This document shows positions 1 to 11,600 of a stretch of 64,000 bases of DNA, piece by piece (the stretch's first letter is position 1; the number at the start of each line of letters is the position of its first letter). The notes beneath the pieces were generated by a model. That model was not told the DNA's origin, did not search any database, and was given only the letters and a program-made list of their open reading frames with translations. Source of the DNA: Symbiodinium natans (Eukaryota > Sar > Dinophyceae > Suessiales > Symbiodiniaceae); the NCBI GenBank assembly GCA_905221605.1, contig CAJNDS010000702.1, forward strand, positions 276,001 to 340,000. The letters are read 5' to 3'. The translations under genes were made by a program, and so were the position numbers.

Positions 1-9
1 ACATCGTCT

Positions 10-85
10 GCACTAGGTGCAGCATCAACGTCTTCTGCACGAATGCAGCATCAACATCTTCTGCACTGATTGCAGCATCAACGGG
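10..85. repeat. short tandem repeat, about 27-bp unit
   Basis: About three copies of a unit carrying tgcagcatcaac followed by a tcttctgcac segment. The copies differ by a few bases. It is cut by the left edge of the window, so the array may be longer. Confidence 0.7.
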
Positions 86-260
86 TATCCATGAAATCAC
101 ATGAGTATAGATCTAGATGCTTTAAAACCAAGGACGGTACACAGCTGCCTAAACATCACAAACAATTTTGTTGCAGGTACGTCTTCGAGGCGTCCCTCAA
201 AGATATCACGACAAACTGGAAAGGTCTTCGTTGGGCAGTGCCTTCCAGAATGTCCACTGC

Positions 261-450
261 CCCCCTGCACTGAAAAGACTCACAAAGGTACAGCGGGCCG
301 TCTTAGTCGCATCGGTATTGGCCTGAAGGGCGCATCTCATGCATTTCACGACACTCCAGCAGATATGACGGGGTCACATCATGGTCACATCAAACACACG
401 CCACCTTGCAGAACACTGTCCGGCAGTGATTTCCAGCGATTTACAAGGAA
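261..450. repeat. 190-bp perfect direct repeat, copy 1
   Basis: All 190 bases recur without change at 553-742 (offset 292). Both copies begin ccccctgcactgaaaag and end gatttacaaggaa. No convincing coding frame; the open frames through both copies are identical shadows. Identity implies recent duplication or gene conversion. Confidence 0.95.
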
Positions 451-552
451 TGTCGCAGTTTGAGGCAACCTAGGAGAACCTCTATCTTTGGGAAAAAAAA
501 CCGGCATTGCAGCTCCCGCGCACGCACGCACGCACGCGCACGCACGCACGCA

Positions 553-742
553 CCCCCTGCACTGAAAAGACTCACAAAGGTACAGCGGGCCGTCTTAGTC
601 GCATCGGTATTGGCCTGAAGGGCGCATCTCATGCATTTCACGACACTCCAGCAGATATGACGGGGTCACATCATGGTCACATCAAACACACGCCACCTTG
701 CAGAACACTGTCCGGCAGTGATTTCCAGCGATTTACAAGGAA
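553..742. repeat. 190-bp perfect direct repeat, copy 2
   Basis: Second copy of the block at 261-450. The 102 bases between the copies end in a cgcacgcacg simple repeat (about 519-552), which abuts this copy directly and may have helped the duplication by slippage or end-joining. Confidence 0.95.
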
Positions 743-1044
743 CTGATGCGACCCTCTGCACTTGCTTCCCCGCTGTGGTTGAAGATATCTGATCAACAGC
801 GATACGACTAGAATACCCCGCTGTATCCTATATTCCAAGGTGGCCACACACACAGTAGCCACGGGGGCAACGATCATTCATATCGCAACAGACGCTCCTG
901 GCTAGTTCCCCTCGAAAGTCGACATTAAATCAGCTGGCCAACTGCTGCATGAGATCTCTGAGATCAACTGAAGACAGCGAAGGCAAAAGAATGTAACAGA
1001 ACGCGCAACACTGAGAAAGAACCTCAACTGCTTCACATAACAGG

Positions 1045-1740
1045 TCAATTTTTGCAACAGCGCAACATTCGTGCACTGATTGGCTGCAACTCGGAGTGTG
1101 CAAATCCGAACTGTACATAAGCATCAAGCAAGGTTCTTAAATCTGTCTCAATCAAGTCAGAAGGGTAAGTGTGCGCACAAATCAATGAGCATCTGCTTCG
1201 AAACCCTGACACAAGATGTGCTCTCGCCCCGGCTGAGTCGGGAAGCCGGAATTGCCACGCAGATTTTGGCTGAATAAATCTGATGGTTCGACAAGCGACA
1301 TCAATGTAGAATCCCAGGAAGTGGTTGTCCTCGACAACTTCGATTTCAACAGGTTTTTGATAAAACCACTTGTCCCGCAGCGTGCGAATGGCAGGATCTC
1401 TTCGCAAATGTTCAGCAAAGATCACGAACCGATTGTCGACGTATCTGCAAAGAAAAAAGGAGAGTCGATTCGACCTGAGAAACAAAGAGAATTGCTGCTG
1501 CCAAGTGACTTCCTGCATCATAACAGTAATGCTGCTGATAATGGGCGAAATTTGGTTTCCAATGGTGGAACCTCTGATCTGAGCAAAGACCGTGCCGAGG
1601 GCCACAAACATGTTGGCCGAAAAGGACACCTGTACCACTTGGAGTAGTTGTTTGATACTCACACGTTTTTTGCTGATGTGGCCCTTGAAGACCTGTCCAG
1701 GAAATTGCTCCTCTCTAAAGTTGACGGAAAAATATGTTCA
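1045..1740 (-). pseudogene. reverse transcriptase fragment (retroelement remnant)
   Basis: The - strand frame is open from about 1740 to a stop at 1045. It carries reverse-transcriptase landmarks: QIRGSTIGNQISP (the G-x-x-x-G...SP segment before the active site), RYVDNRFVIF at the place of the catalytic YxDD box, and FLGFYIDV further on. The second aspartate of the YxDD box is read as asparagine, so the copy is probably inactive. The upstream end runs into the CA microsatellite, so fingers, most of the palm and any endonuclease are missing. Fragment order resembles Penelope-like or other non-LTR retroelements; the class cannot be fixed from this piece. There is no start codon of its own; the frame simply begins after a stop. 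Confidence 0.7.
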
Positions 1741-1794
1741 TGATCAGCACCGAACATGTGCATATATCTGCTCAGAACAACTTTCACGGCACAG

Positions 1795-1896
1795 GCACGC
1801 ACCCACCCACGCGCACATGCACAGACGCGCACTGGCACGTGCACACGTGCACACGCACACACGCACACCCACGCACCACGCGCGCGCGCGCCCCCG

Positions 1897-1993
<97 letters not shown>

Positions 1994-2200
1994 ACACGCA
2001 CGCGCACGCGCACGCGCACGCGCACGCGCACGCGCACGCGCACGCGCACGCGCACGCACACGCACACGCACACGCACACGCACACGCACTCATGCGCAGG
2101 CACGCACTCACAGGCATGCACACGCGCAAGCGCACACATACATACATACATGCGTACATACATACATACATACCTACATACATACATACATATGTATATA
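1795..2200. repeat. CA / CGCACG / CATA compound microsatellite
   Basis: A nearly pure CA run (about 1905-1990) is followed by CGCACG units (to about 2050), CACGCA units, then a CATA run (about 2137-2190). Open frames on both strands made of His/Thr/Ala/Arg or Val/Cys are products of this repeat and are not genes. Confidence 0.95.
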
Positions 2201-2488
2201 GACAGGTAGATGCAAATGTACGAAGAGGAAGTGGAGGATCTCCGAGCACAGGACGTATAGGCGAGAGCACGAGCTGTTGTGGGGTAAATAAGCAGAATCA
2301 CGCATTTTGCGATCGCACCTAGACGGGAGCATGCTTTAGCAAAAGAAACACCATGTCCATAGGCGACAACACAAATATCCCATTCAGGTTCCGCAAAACA
2401 GTTTTACATTGATTGATCTTGGAGCGTTCGTGAGGGTATCCCTGACCCTAACCAGCTTGTCTGTCGGCAAACGATTGCTTCTGCACAC

Positions 2489-2665
2489 ATGTCCCACTTC
2501 AGGATGAATCCACAGCAGATCGCTGCACAACAGATCGCTGCGCAGCAGATTGCTGCGCAGCTGAGCTCTGCGCAGTCTGCCGTCGCGCAAGCGGCCGCGA
2601 GCGTCGGTGCGTGGGCCAGCATGACCCCGACAAGCACGTGGGCGCCCAACGTTCCGAACCAGGTG
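2489..2665 (+). CDS. helicase candidate exon 1, Gln/Ala-rich
   Basis: The frame reads MNPQQIAAQQIAAQQ and continues with Ala/Ser/Gln-rich sequence to TWAPNVPNQ. A start at 2489 or 2504 is possible; an AG|G acceptor also precedes 2503. Codon use is GC-rich and the composition matches disordered N-termini of DDX5-like proteins. Link to the helicase rests on order and strand only; it could be a separate small gene. Confidence 0.45.
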
Positions 2666-5600
2666 CCGATTTCGATGGTTTTTGATTAAGAGATTTAAGA
2701 GCGCCTGCAGGGGCCTTCGGGCCTAGATAGCGCAAACCGTATCCCTTCGGAGGCCCTAGGAACATACTTCTGACTTATCCTCCAAACACGCAGCCTGAAA
2801 GCAAGCTGCCCCTTCTTTGTAAGCCTGACAGGCTTCCGCCAAGAATGCTATAACACTGCCGCAGATGCTCCCTCATAGAACCCTCTATAACTATTGAAGC
2901 TATATTGGAGATCTTAGAAAACTCCCTGCGAGCCGGACAGATTCAGCAGAACTCGCTCCCTCCGTGGGCCAGCACTGCGGCGACTGCGCCGCAAGCGGCG
3001 GCAGCTCCTGAGCAGCCGCAGCCGGTCACCAGGGTCAGCCGATGGGGTCAGAGGCCTGAGAAGACAGAGACTCGGTAGGCCCTTGTATGGGGATATTTTG
3101 CATTTTCCCATATTTTCCTCTTTTTTTTGGGGGGGTGGGGGGGGCGTGTAAGAGGATCTATTTTTCCCTTTTTTTCGGTTTAAGAGGATCAGATGTTTAG
3201 GAACATGTTGTCCGAGGGTTTTTTTCGGGGCCATCCTGGGAGAGCTTGACATTTGTGCAGGCTTTGGTTGCGGTCGGCTTAGCAGCTCTTGTCTTTAGGG
3301 GTGGTCTCTGCTTACGCGCCGCGATATCATGCGCCACAAAGCTTACGTAGTTCAGGCCCCCTCCATAGAGCCAGCGTCACAGAACGGCAGCCAGGCAGTT
3401 GTTAGGATTTTCAGCGGGTTATCTGGCCTTTTTCGTGTCCAAACTTGGCCTTCCAGAGTCCCCAATCGTCCCACCGCAAGGATAGCTGGTCTGACGGGGA
3501 GCAGAAGTGGAAGGACAGGGAGCAGAAGTCCAACTGGTGGTCTGAAAAGTCGCAGCCCTATCGAAACCCCCAAGACGGGGCCAAGACAGAGCCCGGCCCG
3601 CAACTTCAGAAAAGGTTTTCTGGGATTCTTATAGGGCTTCGGACCTGCCATGCGCAGAGCCATGTGCCTTGCGCATGCCTTGCGTTCTTGGTGGCCTGGG
3701 TGTCTTTGTGGGTTTGTTTGCTGGTTCTCCTGCCTCCATGTCCTTCCCTCGAATCCTTGGCATGCTGCACTGAACCGTGGCTTAGCAGAGGCACCCAAAC
3801 CCTTGAGTTTTTCAGTTAGTCCAGATGGCAGCAACGACCATAAATCACGACACTCCTGAGAGCCTTCACCCTAAACCCTAAACCCTAAACCCTAAACCCT
3901 AAACCCTAAACCCTAAACCCTAAACCCTAAACCCTAAACCCTAAACCCTAAACCCTAAACCCTAAACCCTAAACCCCAAACCCTAAACCCTAAACCCTAC
4001 TCAGGAGTGGCAGGATCGAGCCCAGGCCAGCCCGCCGGAGCCTTTGATCGCCCCTGACTGGTCGAAGGTTCCACGTCAACCGTGCCTGGGCTTCAATGTC
4101 ACCAACTTAAGGGGTTTAGGGTTTAGGGTTTAGGGTTTAGGGTTTAGGGTTTAGGGGATCAAAGCACCACGTGGCCAGAGGGTCAAAGGGAGAGGCAGGG
4201 TGCAGCACCTTTGGCGCTTATGATCGCGTTGCGTCGCGCAGCGTCAAACGCAAAGGTACACGAGAGCAGTTCTGTACTCGTACCCGCCATGGCAGAAGGC
4301 CTGCATGAGCCGCATAAGCGTCACCCAAGCCACAGTTCAGCTTTACCCTCGGCATGTGCATCAGCACGTTCTAGACCGACCATTGACAACAATGATATCA
4401 GACATCACCAAGTGACCGTTATCTGTTATGTCAATAGAGCACGGTATGAGTTGGCGATCATTTGCATTGTTGTCGTGGTTTGCTGTTTTTTCGCAAAAAA
4501 CTCAAGAGAACGCGAGTCTGCTGCATTAGCTAGAGCATCATTGCATCAGACACCTTGTCGAAAACAGAAATGCAAGTCCGTCAATCCGTGTTCAAATCTG
4601 TGTTTCAAGGGGGGGGGGGGGGGGGGGGAAGGCCCTTGGCAACGCCAATTTGTTAAATCTTCCACACCTTTGCGGATCAACACATACACGCAAATTTCAT
4701 GTCTTACATGTTCAGAGTTTCGGGAAGTCAAGGCCATCATCCAAGACGCACTTCAAAACATTTTTGTCGGCCACTGTGTCTCTAGAGCAAAAGCGTTGTG
4801 ATGAGGAGTTCTTGGCATTGAGCAGAGTTGAAGTTGCAGAACTCCCTTCTTCGGAGAGACCCTTGTTGCCCGTGAACGATTCAGGTTCCAACGCAAGTTC
4901 CTTTGCACCCTGCAGCAGGAGGAGCCCGAAGGGGTGTGGGGCTGGGTCTGGGGTTGGAAGTTGGCTGTAAGACGCAACGGCTCGACCCGCTGTGTGCAGT
5001 GACCGCTCAAGGGCTGAACCAAGACCCTAAACCCTAAGCCCTAAACCAGCTCATGTCAGTTGCTGCCCGGGCAGTTCGGGTTCACAAGCTTCTCTTGGTA
5101 AGATATCCGGCCTTCAAGACGCATGCAGCGAGCATGCTTAGTGCCATTGCCCCTCGGCATGGCTGGAGTTGTTCGGTGCGGCTTCGCAGGAAGAAGGTGC
5201 CGAGAAGATGCGGCAGCAGCTGGGGATCTGCATTGAGGATCGAGGCTGGCATGTGCAGGGATCACCGTGAAGATTTGAGGTTGGTCAGGTCAAACCCTAA
5301 ACCCTAAACCCTGAACCCTAAACCCTAAACCCTTGTCTTCTTGCGGCAACTTGCGATGGGAGTGCCTCCTTTGGAAGGCTCTCTCCTGGCGGCGCCTAAG
5401 CCCATCTCTTCCTTCGAGGCAGCACAGTCGTGTTGAAGCTGTCAAGCTGAGAATCTGTGGCTTATCACCCATGGCCTTGAACCCTAAACCCTAAACCCTA
5501 GACCCTAAACCCTAAACCCTAAACCTTGAGAACACCGTGCACCGCGGATTGCTCTTCCAGCGCCCCCCCCCCCCCCCCCCCCTCTTAGCTTCTGCGTCCA

Positions 5601-8600
5601 CGTTTGCGGCCCCCCAAAAGTCAGAGTCAGTAGCAGAACTTGCGCATGAGAAGCTGCAGAGACTACGATTTGCTTAGCCCCCCCCCCCCCCCCCCCAAAA
5701 AAAAAAAACAAAGTCGAAAAATTGTTAATGCCTATGTTGCCCTTACAAGGAAGAATCTAGTATTTTTTGGGGGGTTCTTCAGCAATTGGTAGGAGAAGGG
5801 GCGTAATACATTTTTTGTGTTCGAGGAGCTTCAGGTCCTGCCGCAGTACGTGATTGAGGGCCTTTCGCAATGGAGGCTGTGCTGCACCTACTTGGAGGTT
5901 TAGGGTTTAGGGTTTAGGGTTTAGGGTTTAGGGTTTAGGGTTTAGGGTTTAGGGTTTAGGGTTTAGGGTTTAGGGAGGTTCAGGGCACTTATGAACCAAT
6001 TCGAATGAGTACTTATAACCCACTTCTAAGTCCCTTAAGTGCCCTAATATGGTTAGAATTGTAAACGCTTGCGCGCGCCGCCTCGTCAGCCGGGCCGGCC
6101 TACGGAGGGGAGGAAAGAGGGTTTCTGGAAAAGGTCTCAAGAAAAGGTGGAGGGGGGCCCAGGGGTCCCAGAGGTCCCAGGGGGGGTCCGGGGGTTTGGC
6201 ATTGGGTTAGGGAGACCGGATCCGTGTCTGCTTGTTCCAAACGCTTCTCGGCAGCAAGCCGAGGCGAATTTGGGTCATAAGTACAGTATAGTTGGTTAGT
6301 TAGTGCTGAGCACCCTCCCCGGAGCTCTGTTGCACGTCATCCAGCGATGCCGACATCTGGCGACCAGGATGTGCTGCTCGCGCTTGGCGTGGGGCGAGGT
6401 TCCTACCCTGACCTTACGCCTTAAGCCTATCCCTAACCCCAACCCCAACTCCAACCCTGTAACCCTACCCGTGCCCTAACCCTAACCCTATCTCAATCAA
6501 CAACTTGAACCCTACCTTAACTCCAGCCCCAGCCAGCCATACCCTAACCCTCACCCTAAATCTCACTCTTTCCTAACCCTACCCCAACCCTACCCTAGTC
6601 CAAACCCTACCACAACCCTACACATACCCTCACCCGAAGTCCAGCCTCAAATTACGGTTTCCGGGCTTGGGGGAACTCGACCCTTACCCTCCCCTTGGAT
6701 CCACGAAGCAAAGTCCAGCGACTCGCCCGTGCAAGTAGCTTCCTTGCTAATTGAGATAACCCGGCCTCTGCCTGAGATCCTGCAAAGCCTCAGAAGCCTC
6801 AGGAACATCAACGCCCCCATGCCCGTGCAGTCTCAGGTGCTCCTGGGGGTTAGGGGCTTTCCGGGTTTGGCTTTGCCTTGGCATGCTGCAGCCGTCTCTT
6901 GAAGGTTTGGGGCCTGGGCTTCGTTGAGGGAACTCTTACGATTTGTTCGATGTTGGGGGGGCGTCTCTGTGCTTGAGTTGCCAAAGAAACGTCCCCCGAA
7001 TTCACTCCAATAAATACTTAATTAAAGTCTGGGGCTTTCAGTTCTTGGTGTGGCGGGCGCCAAAGCCCGGCTATCGCCTCCCTGCTCCTGAGACCTTAAA
7101 CTGCACTCCTCTTTCTTCCTTGGGATATTTTTTTGTTTGAGTAGCCTCTTCATGCAGGTTCGTGAATGCCCTCTGTGTGAGGCCTCGGAACCCTCGCCCA
7201 TGTGCGAGAATGAATCAGACGACCTTGCCCAGGCTCTTCCGCTGGCCATGTCCGGCTGCAACCTTGTCGGCATCGCGCAGACAGGCGCGGAACACAGCTA
7301 CCAGCAAAAGGACCCTGCCACTTCTGACATGAGCACCACCCCCCCTCCCCCCAGTACACACACACATGACATCCAATAAGTCGCAGCACATGGCCACAGC
7401 ATGCCGCAACCAAGATTCCGGACCAAGATCAAGCAGAACGCTTAAGTGTCCCCTCAGGTAGCGGCAAGACCCTGGCATACCTGCTGCCTGCCATTGTCCA
7501 AATAGAGGCCTTGTGCAAGGGCTTGTGCCAAAGTCTGCTTAGACGCGGCTCCTGGCTCTTGGTTTCAGGAACGCTTCAGCATGCCAAGCAGAATTTTCCG
7601 AAGGAGATTCGGGTGTGAAGTTTGCCTCGGGCATCGGTACTGTCGGCTCATATAGGGACCCCGATGGGGCGTGAGAGCAGGATACTGCAAGTCACTGCAA
7701 GCAATGGCCTTCGGGTCAACTTGCGGTCAGGGTGTCGCCTTACTAGCCCCAGTCCTCCACGTCCCACTTGTGTCCGCCCTCAAACTACCCTTTGCTGTTC
7801 AGGCACAGGAGCCTGTGCCCAAAGGCTCCGTGCTGCCGATCGCGCTCCTGGTCTTTGCTTAGGATGCCGTGCATGGAGCAGGGATCCGTTGTCCAGCTTT
7901 TTCCGAGAGAACATGTGGTGAAGTCCCACCCTCGATCGAATCTCGACAAATCGTAGGCGCACAACTTGACCACGTGCTGAGAGTGCAAGGCATACTGCAA
8001 GGTGCTAGCCGGAAGGAGCGTTTGTGCCAAGAGCCTCTAAGCGGCCAAACAGGAGTGGTAATGAACAGGTTCAAAAATTCCGTAAGTCTGCAAAACAAGG
8101 TTGATCTTGGCGCCGACGCGGGAGCTGGCAGTGCAAATCACGGAGGACCCGACCCGCTCTATAGGCCTTAGATGATGTAGAGAATATACAGACATGATAG
8201 GACTCTCGGATGTAAGATCTGAGGTATTGTGAGGTCAGACACGCATCTCGGGTTGAAGGCTTTGGGCGCAGATTAGAGTGGCTCCAAGGGAGTTTTCCGA
8301 TGTGCGTTTGTCAAGCCTTGGCTCGATTCTTCAAACTCTGATCCCAGGAGGCCACGAAGGTCTTGCGTGGATCCAGAAGTGGTTCACACAAGCAACCCGC
8401 ATGATTTCAGGTGCTGCTTGCGGGACTCCGGAAACCGAAGTTTGAAAACGGAGCAGCAAGCACGCGCACATGTGAGCGATTGTGCGCGACTGCGTGTGCT
8501 CACCCATCCAGTCATCCACCCATGCATGCCTTTGCATCCGCCCAAGCCATCCCGGCAGCCCCCTTCGAGCCACCACCCACCGACCACGCCACCTTCCACA

Positions 8601-11600
8601 CGTGCATGCCATCCATGCGCGCACGCGCAAACACAGGTACCAGGCGGAGGCACAGGCCCGTGCATTCACAGGCGCTGGCACAGAAACATGCCAGAAGCAG
8701 GGTTTGAATTACTGTTATTGGTGAGTGTATATAAGGGCTCCTTTTTAATATTGGTGAGTGTAGATATTGGGTGTCCTTTTGGGGGTACAAGACATATAAG
8801 CCCTCTTCCATGTGCAGGCACACATAAGGCTTCTTTCACCATTGGACCATCCAATCAGGAATGGCATTTGGGCATCCTCGGTCTATGGTGGTGGCAAGAA
8901 ATACGAACAGCAGCTCGGCAAGTTGTGGTGGTTTTAGTCATTTTTTGTCCAAGGCCCCTTGCGACTTGAATGGCCCATACTCAGCTCCAGATTTCCGAGC
9001 TGGTGTAAGAAACGCAATCCTGCAGCCTCACTCTAAACTGCATGCCGCCCAGGATCAAGAACTTGCAGTGGGGCTGCGAGGTCGTAGCTGCCACCCCGGG
9101 TCGCCTCATTGACTTTCTCACGTCCAAGGTCATGCCTCTTGGCCGAAAAGCAGACATGCGCGTGAGGGTTCGGATTGAGGGATGGGCGGCTCGTCTTCAT
9201 TTGGATGGGGTGTCTTCTTGCGACATGCTCTCCGGGACAAGCCTGCCCCTCGATGGTAAGATGGCAACCCTCGACTTTTTGTGAATTCCGTCATCATCAG
9301 TCATCATCAGTCACCATCAGCCATCATCAGCCATCATCAGCCATCATCAGCCATTATCATCCATCGTCTTTCTCATCTTCAGCTTCAGCTTCAGTCATCA
9401 ACATCAATGTATAATATGACCCACATACCTAGTATGTTGCAGCTATATTACAACTGACATACTGTGTACATACGTATATAAAGTATATTCATGTATGTGT
9501 ATATTTATATATATAGAGAGTGTATACATATACAGTGCAGACATAATGTCAATTGTTTACGTATATATTGTGTGTCTCGTGTATATGTACACAGAATGCC
9601 AATTCCCCCCCATGTACCTAGCGTGTGTGTCTTGAACTAGCCTTGCTTCTCTGCATTTCTGAAGAATTAGTTACAATCCCTGTTTTTCTTGGTAAAGTTC
9701 GAGGGGGGGGGGGGGGAATAAAAAGGTTTGGAATGTTACTGATTCATAACGATGCCTGAGCAGCTATTTGAGTCACGAGATGCTAGAAACAAAGGATAAT
9801 GTTCTAGTTGTTTAGATTTCAGGGAGTCCGAACAGTTGAATGAGAGTCAAGACTGATCGTGTTAGATCTTCTCCGTGTAACTGCTTGAAAGAAGTACCAC
9901 ACAGGAGCCGCAAGAGTAGTCCCATGAAGTCAGTTAGTAGAAGTAAGAGTTATTTTGCCAGTTCAGCTGCTTCAATGAAGTCGGGGTGGGGGACTGAATA
10001 TGGTTGGTCTCGGAACTACATACATGCATTGTTCGAAATGTCATGTTGCAAGGGAGCCCGAACAGTATCGGAAGTAAACTGCAGAAAATGAAACTAATGT
10101 TGAAGGACGTATCATGCAAGTGAAACAAAGGGGGCTGTGTAGGCTCACAGCCATTTCGATTCAACGTAAATATGTTAGTGAAAAATTACCCAGATGTCAG
10201 GTGTGGGACATTTTTCGAGGGGCACGTTGCATCCAAGTGAGCGGAATCCTTTTCACCATCCCACTACTGAAACCCCCTCCCCCTAAACCCTAAACCTGAA
10301 ACCTTATAAGGACTAAACCCTAGTAGCCCTAAACCCTAGCAGCCCTAAACCCCAGAAGCAGACCTCCGAAGCACCGCGGTAGCCCCAGCCATATAGAGAT
10401 GAAACAATTTGAGGAGCCTCGAGCGCGTGACGCTTCTCGACACTTGGCATGCTCCCACTATGGGGGGTTGGAATAATTACTACTCGCATTTCCTTATGGT
10501 CCCTCTACAAATATACTCTAAAGACCCCTATTCTAACAGTATAGGCTCCTACCCGGCCTTGGCGGGGCGGTGGGCTTCTTATGGCTTCGGCTTGGCAGGC
10601 TATGTGAGGTTCTTGGGGTTTAGCTCCAGGAGCATGGCGACCGCGATCCATGCATCCTAGACCTTGAAGCATATAATATGGGTTTAGGGTTTAGGGTTCA
10701 GGGTTTAGGGTTTAAATTTAGGGTTTAGGGTTTAGGGTTTAGGGTTTAGGGTTTAGGGTTTAGGGTGGCACATTCATACCTGCCTGTGTTCGAACCATTT
10801 GGAGGAAATCCTTCTTAGTCTCTTCGCCTGCTGCAGGTCTTAGATGAGGCCGATCGCATGCTCGTGGAGGGCTTCGCTGAAGAAGTCAACATCATTTCGG
10901 CGCAGGCGCGCCGCGGAAACATCAGAGTCCGCAGACAGAAGCGTTGCAGCCTCTATTGAGTTGCTATGGTGTGCGCGCCCCTGGCCAACAAGCAGCAAGC
11001 AGCAGTCCACGTCCTTTCTCAGCGGCTCTGGGCTCATGGGGGGGGGGGAGGAGTTTGCAAGTTTTAGGGATCCCCCTTAGTTTCGCAAACCCTGGGGTGC
11101 CTTATTCTAAGGGGAATCTACCATTTCGCCTCCTTTTTGGGCGTAAAGCCCCGAAAGTTGCCGCAGATCCGGCCAGAGCGGCAAGTGCTGTTCTTCTCGG
11201 CGACCTGGGCCGCAGAGGCACTTGCCAGAGATGTGTGCGTTGTTTCGGGACCCAAATACAGACTAAAAATGGGGTAATAGGAAGGGACTAATAGGGGGGT
11301 ACTAGGGGGGGGGGCAATAGGGGGACTGTAGGGTTTGCTCTGAGCTTAAAGACCGGTAGTAGGGTTTTAAGGTTTAGTGGTCTCCTGTCGAAGGTGCAAG
11401 CGCTTGCTGCCGGCCTCTGCCACAGCTCCCAGCCGGTGCGGCTGTCTGTCGACCAGGACAACGTATGAAGGTGTGTTGCCGGCCAATAGAACCCCCTATT
11501 ACCCCCCTATTAGTCCTTGCCCCCTCTTACCCCCCTTGGTGCCCGCCTATTAGTCCCTATTACCCCGCCGATTACCCAGAACTGGGTTTTTGGCTCCTCC

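Noticed and set aside
1592-2322. Several long overlapping frames on both strands rich in His/Thr/Ala/Arg or Val/Cys
   Set aside because: They are translations of the CA/CGCA microsatellite; all frames are open there.
3868-3999. A true chromosome end
   Set aside because: Arrays are short, occur in both orientations, are scattered through the window and lie between exons of intact genes.
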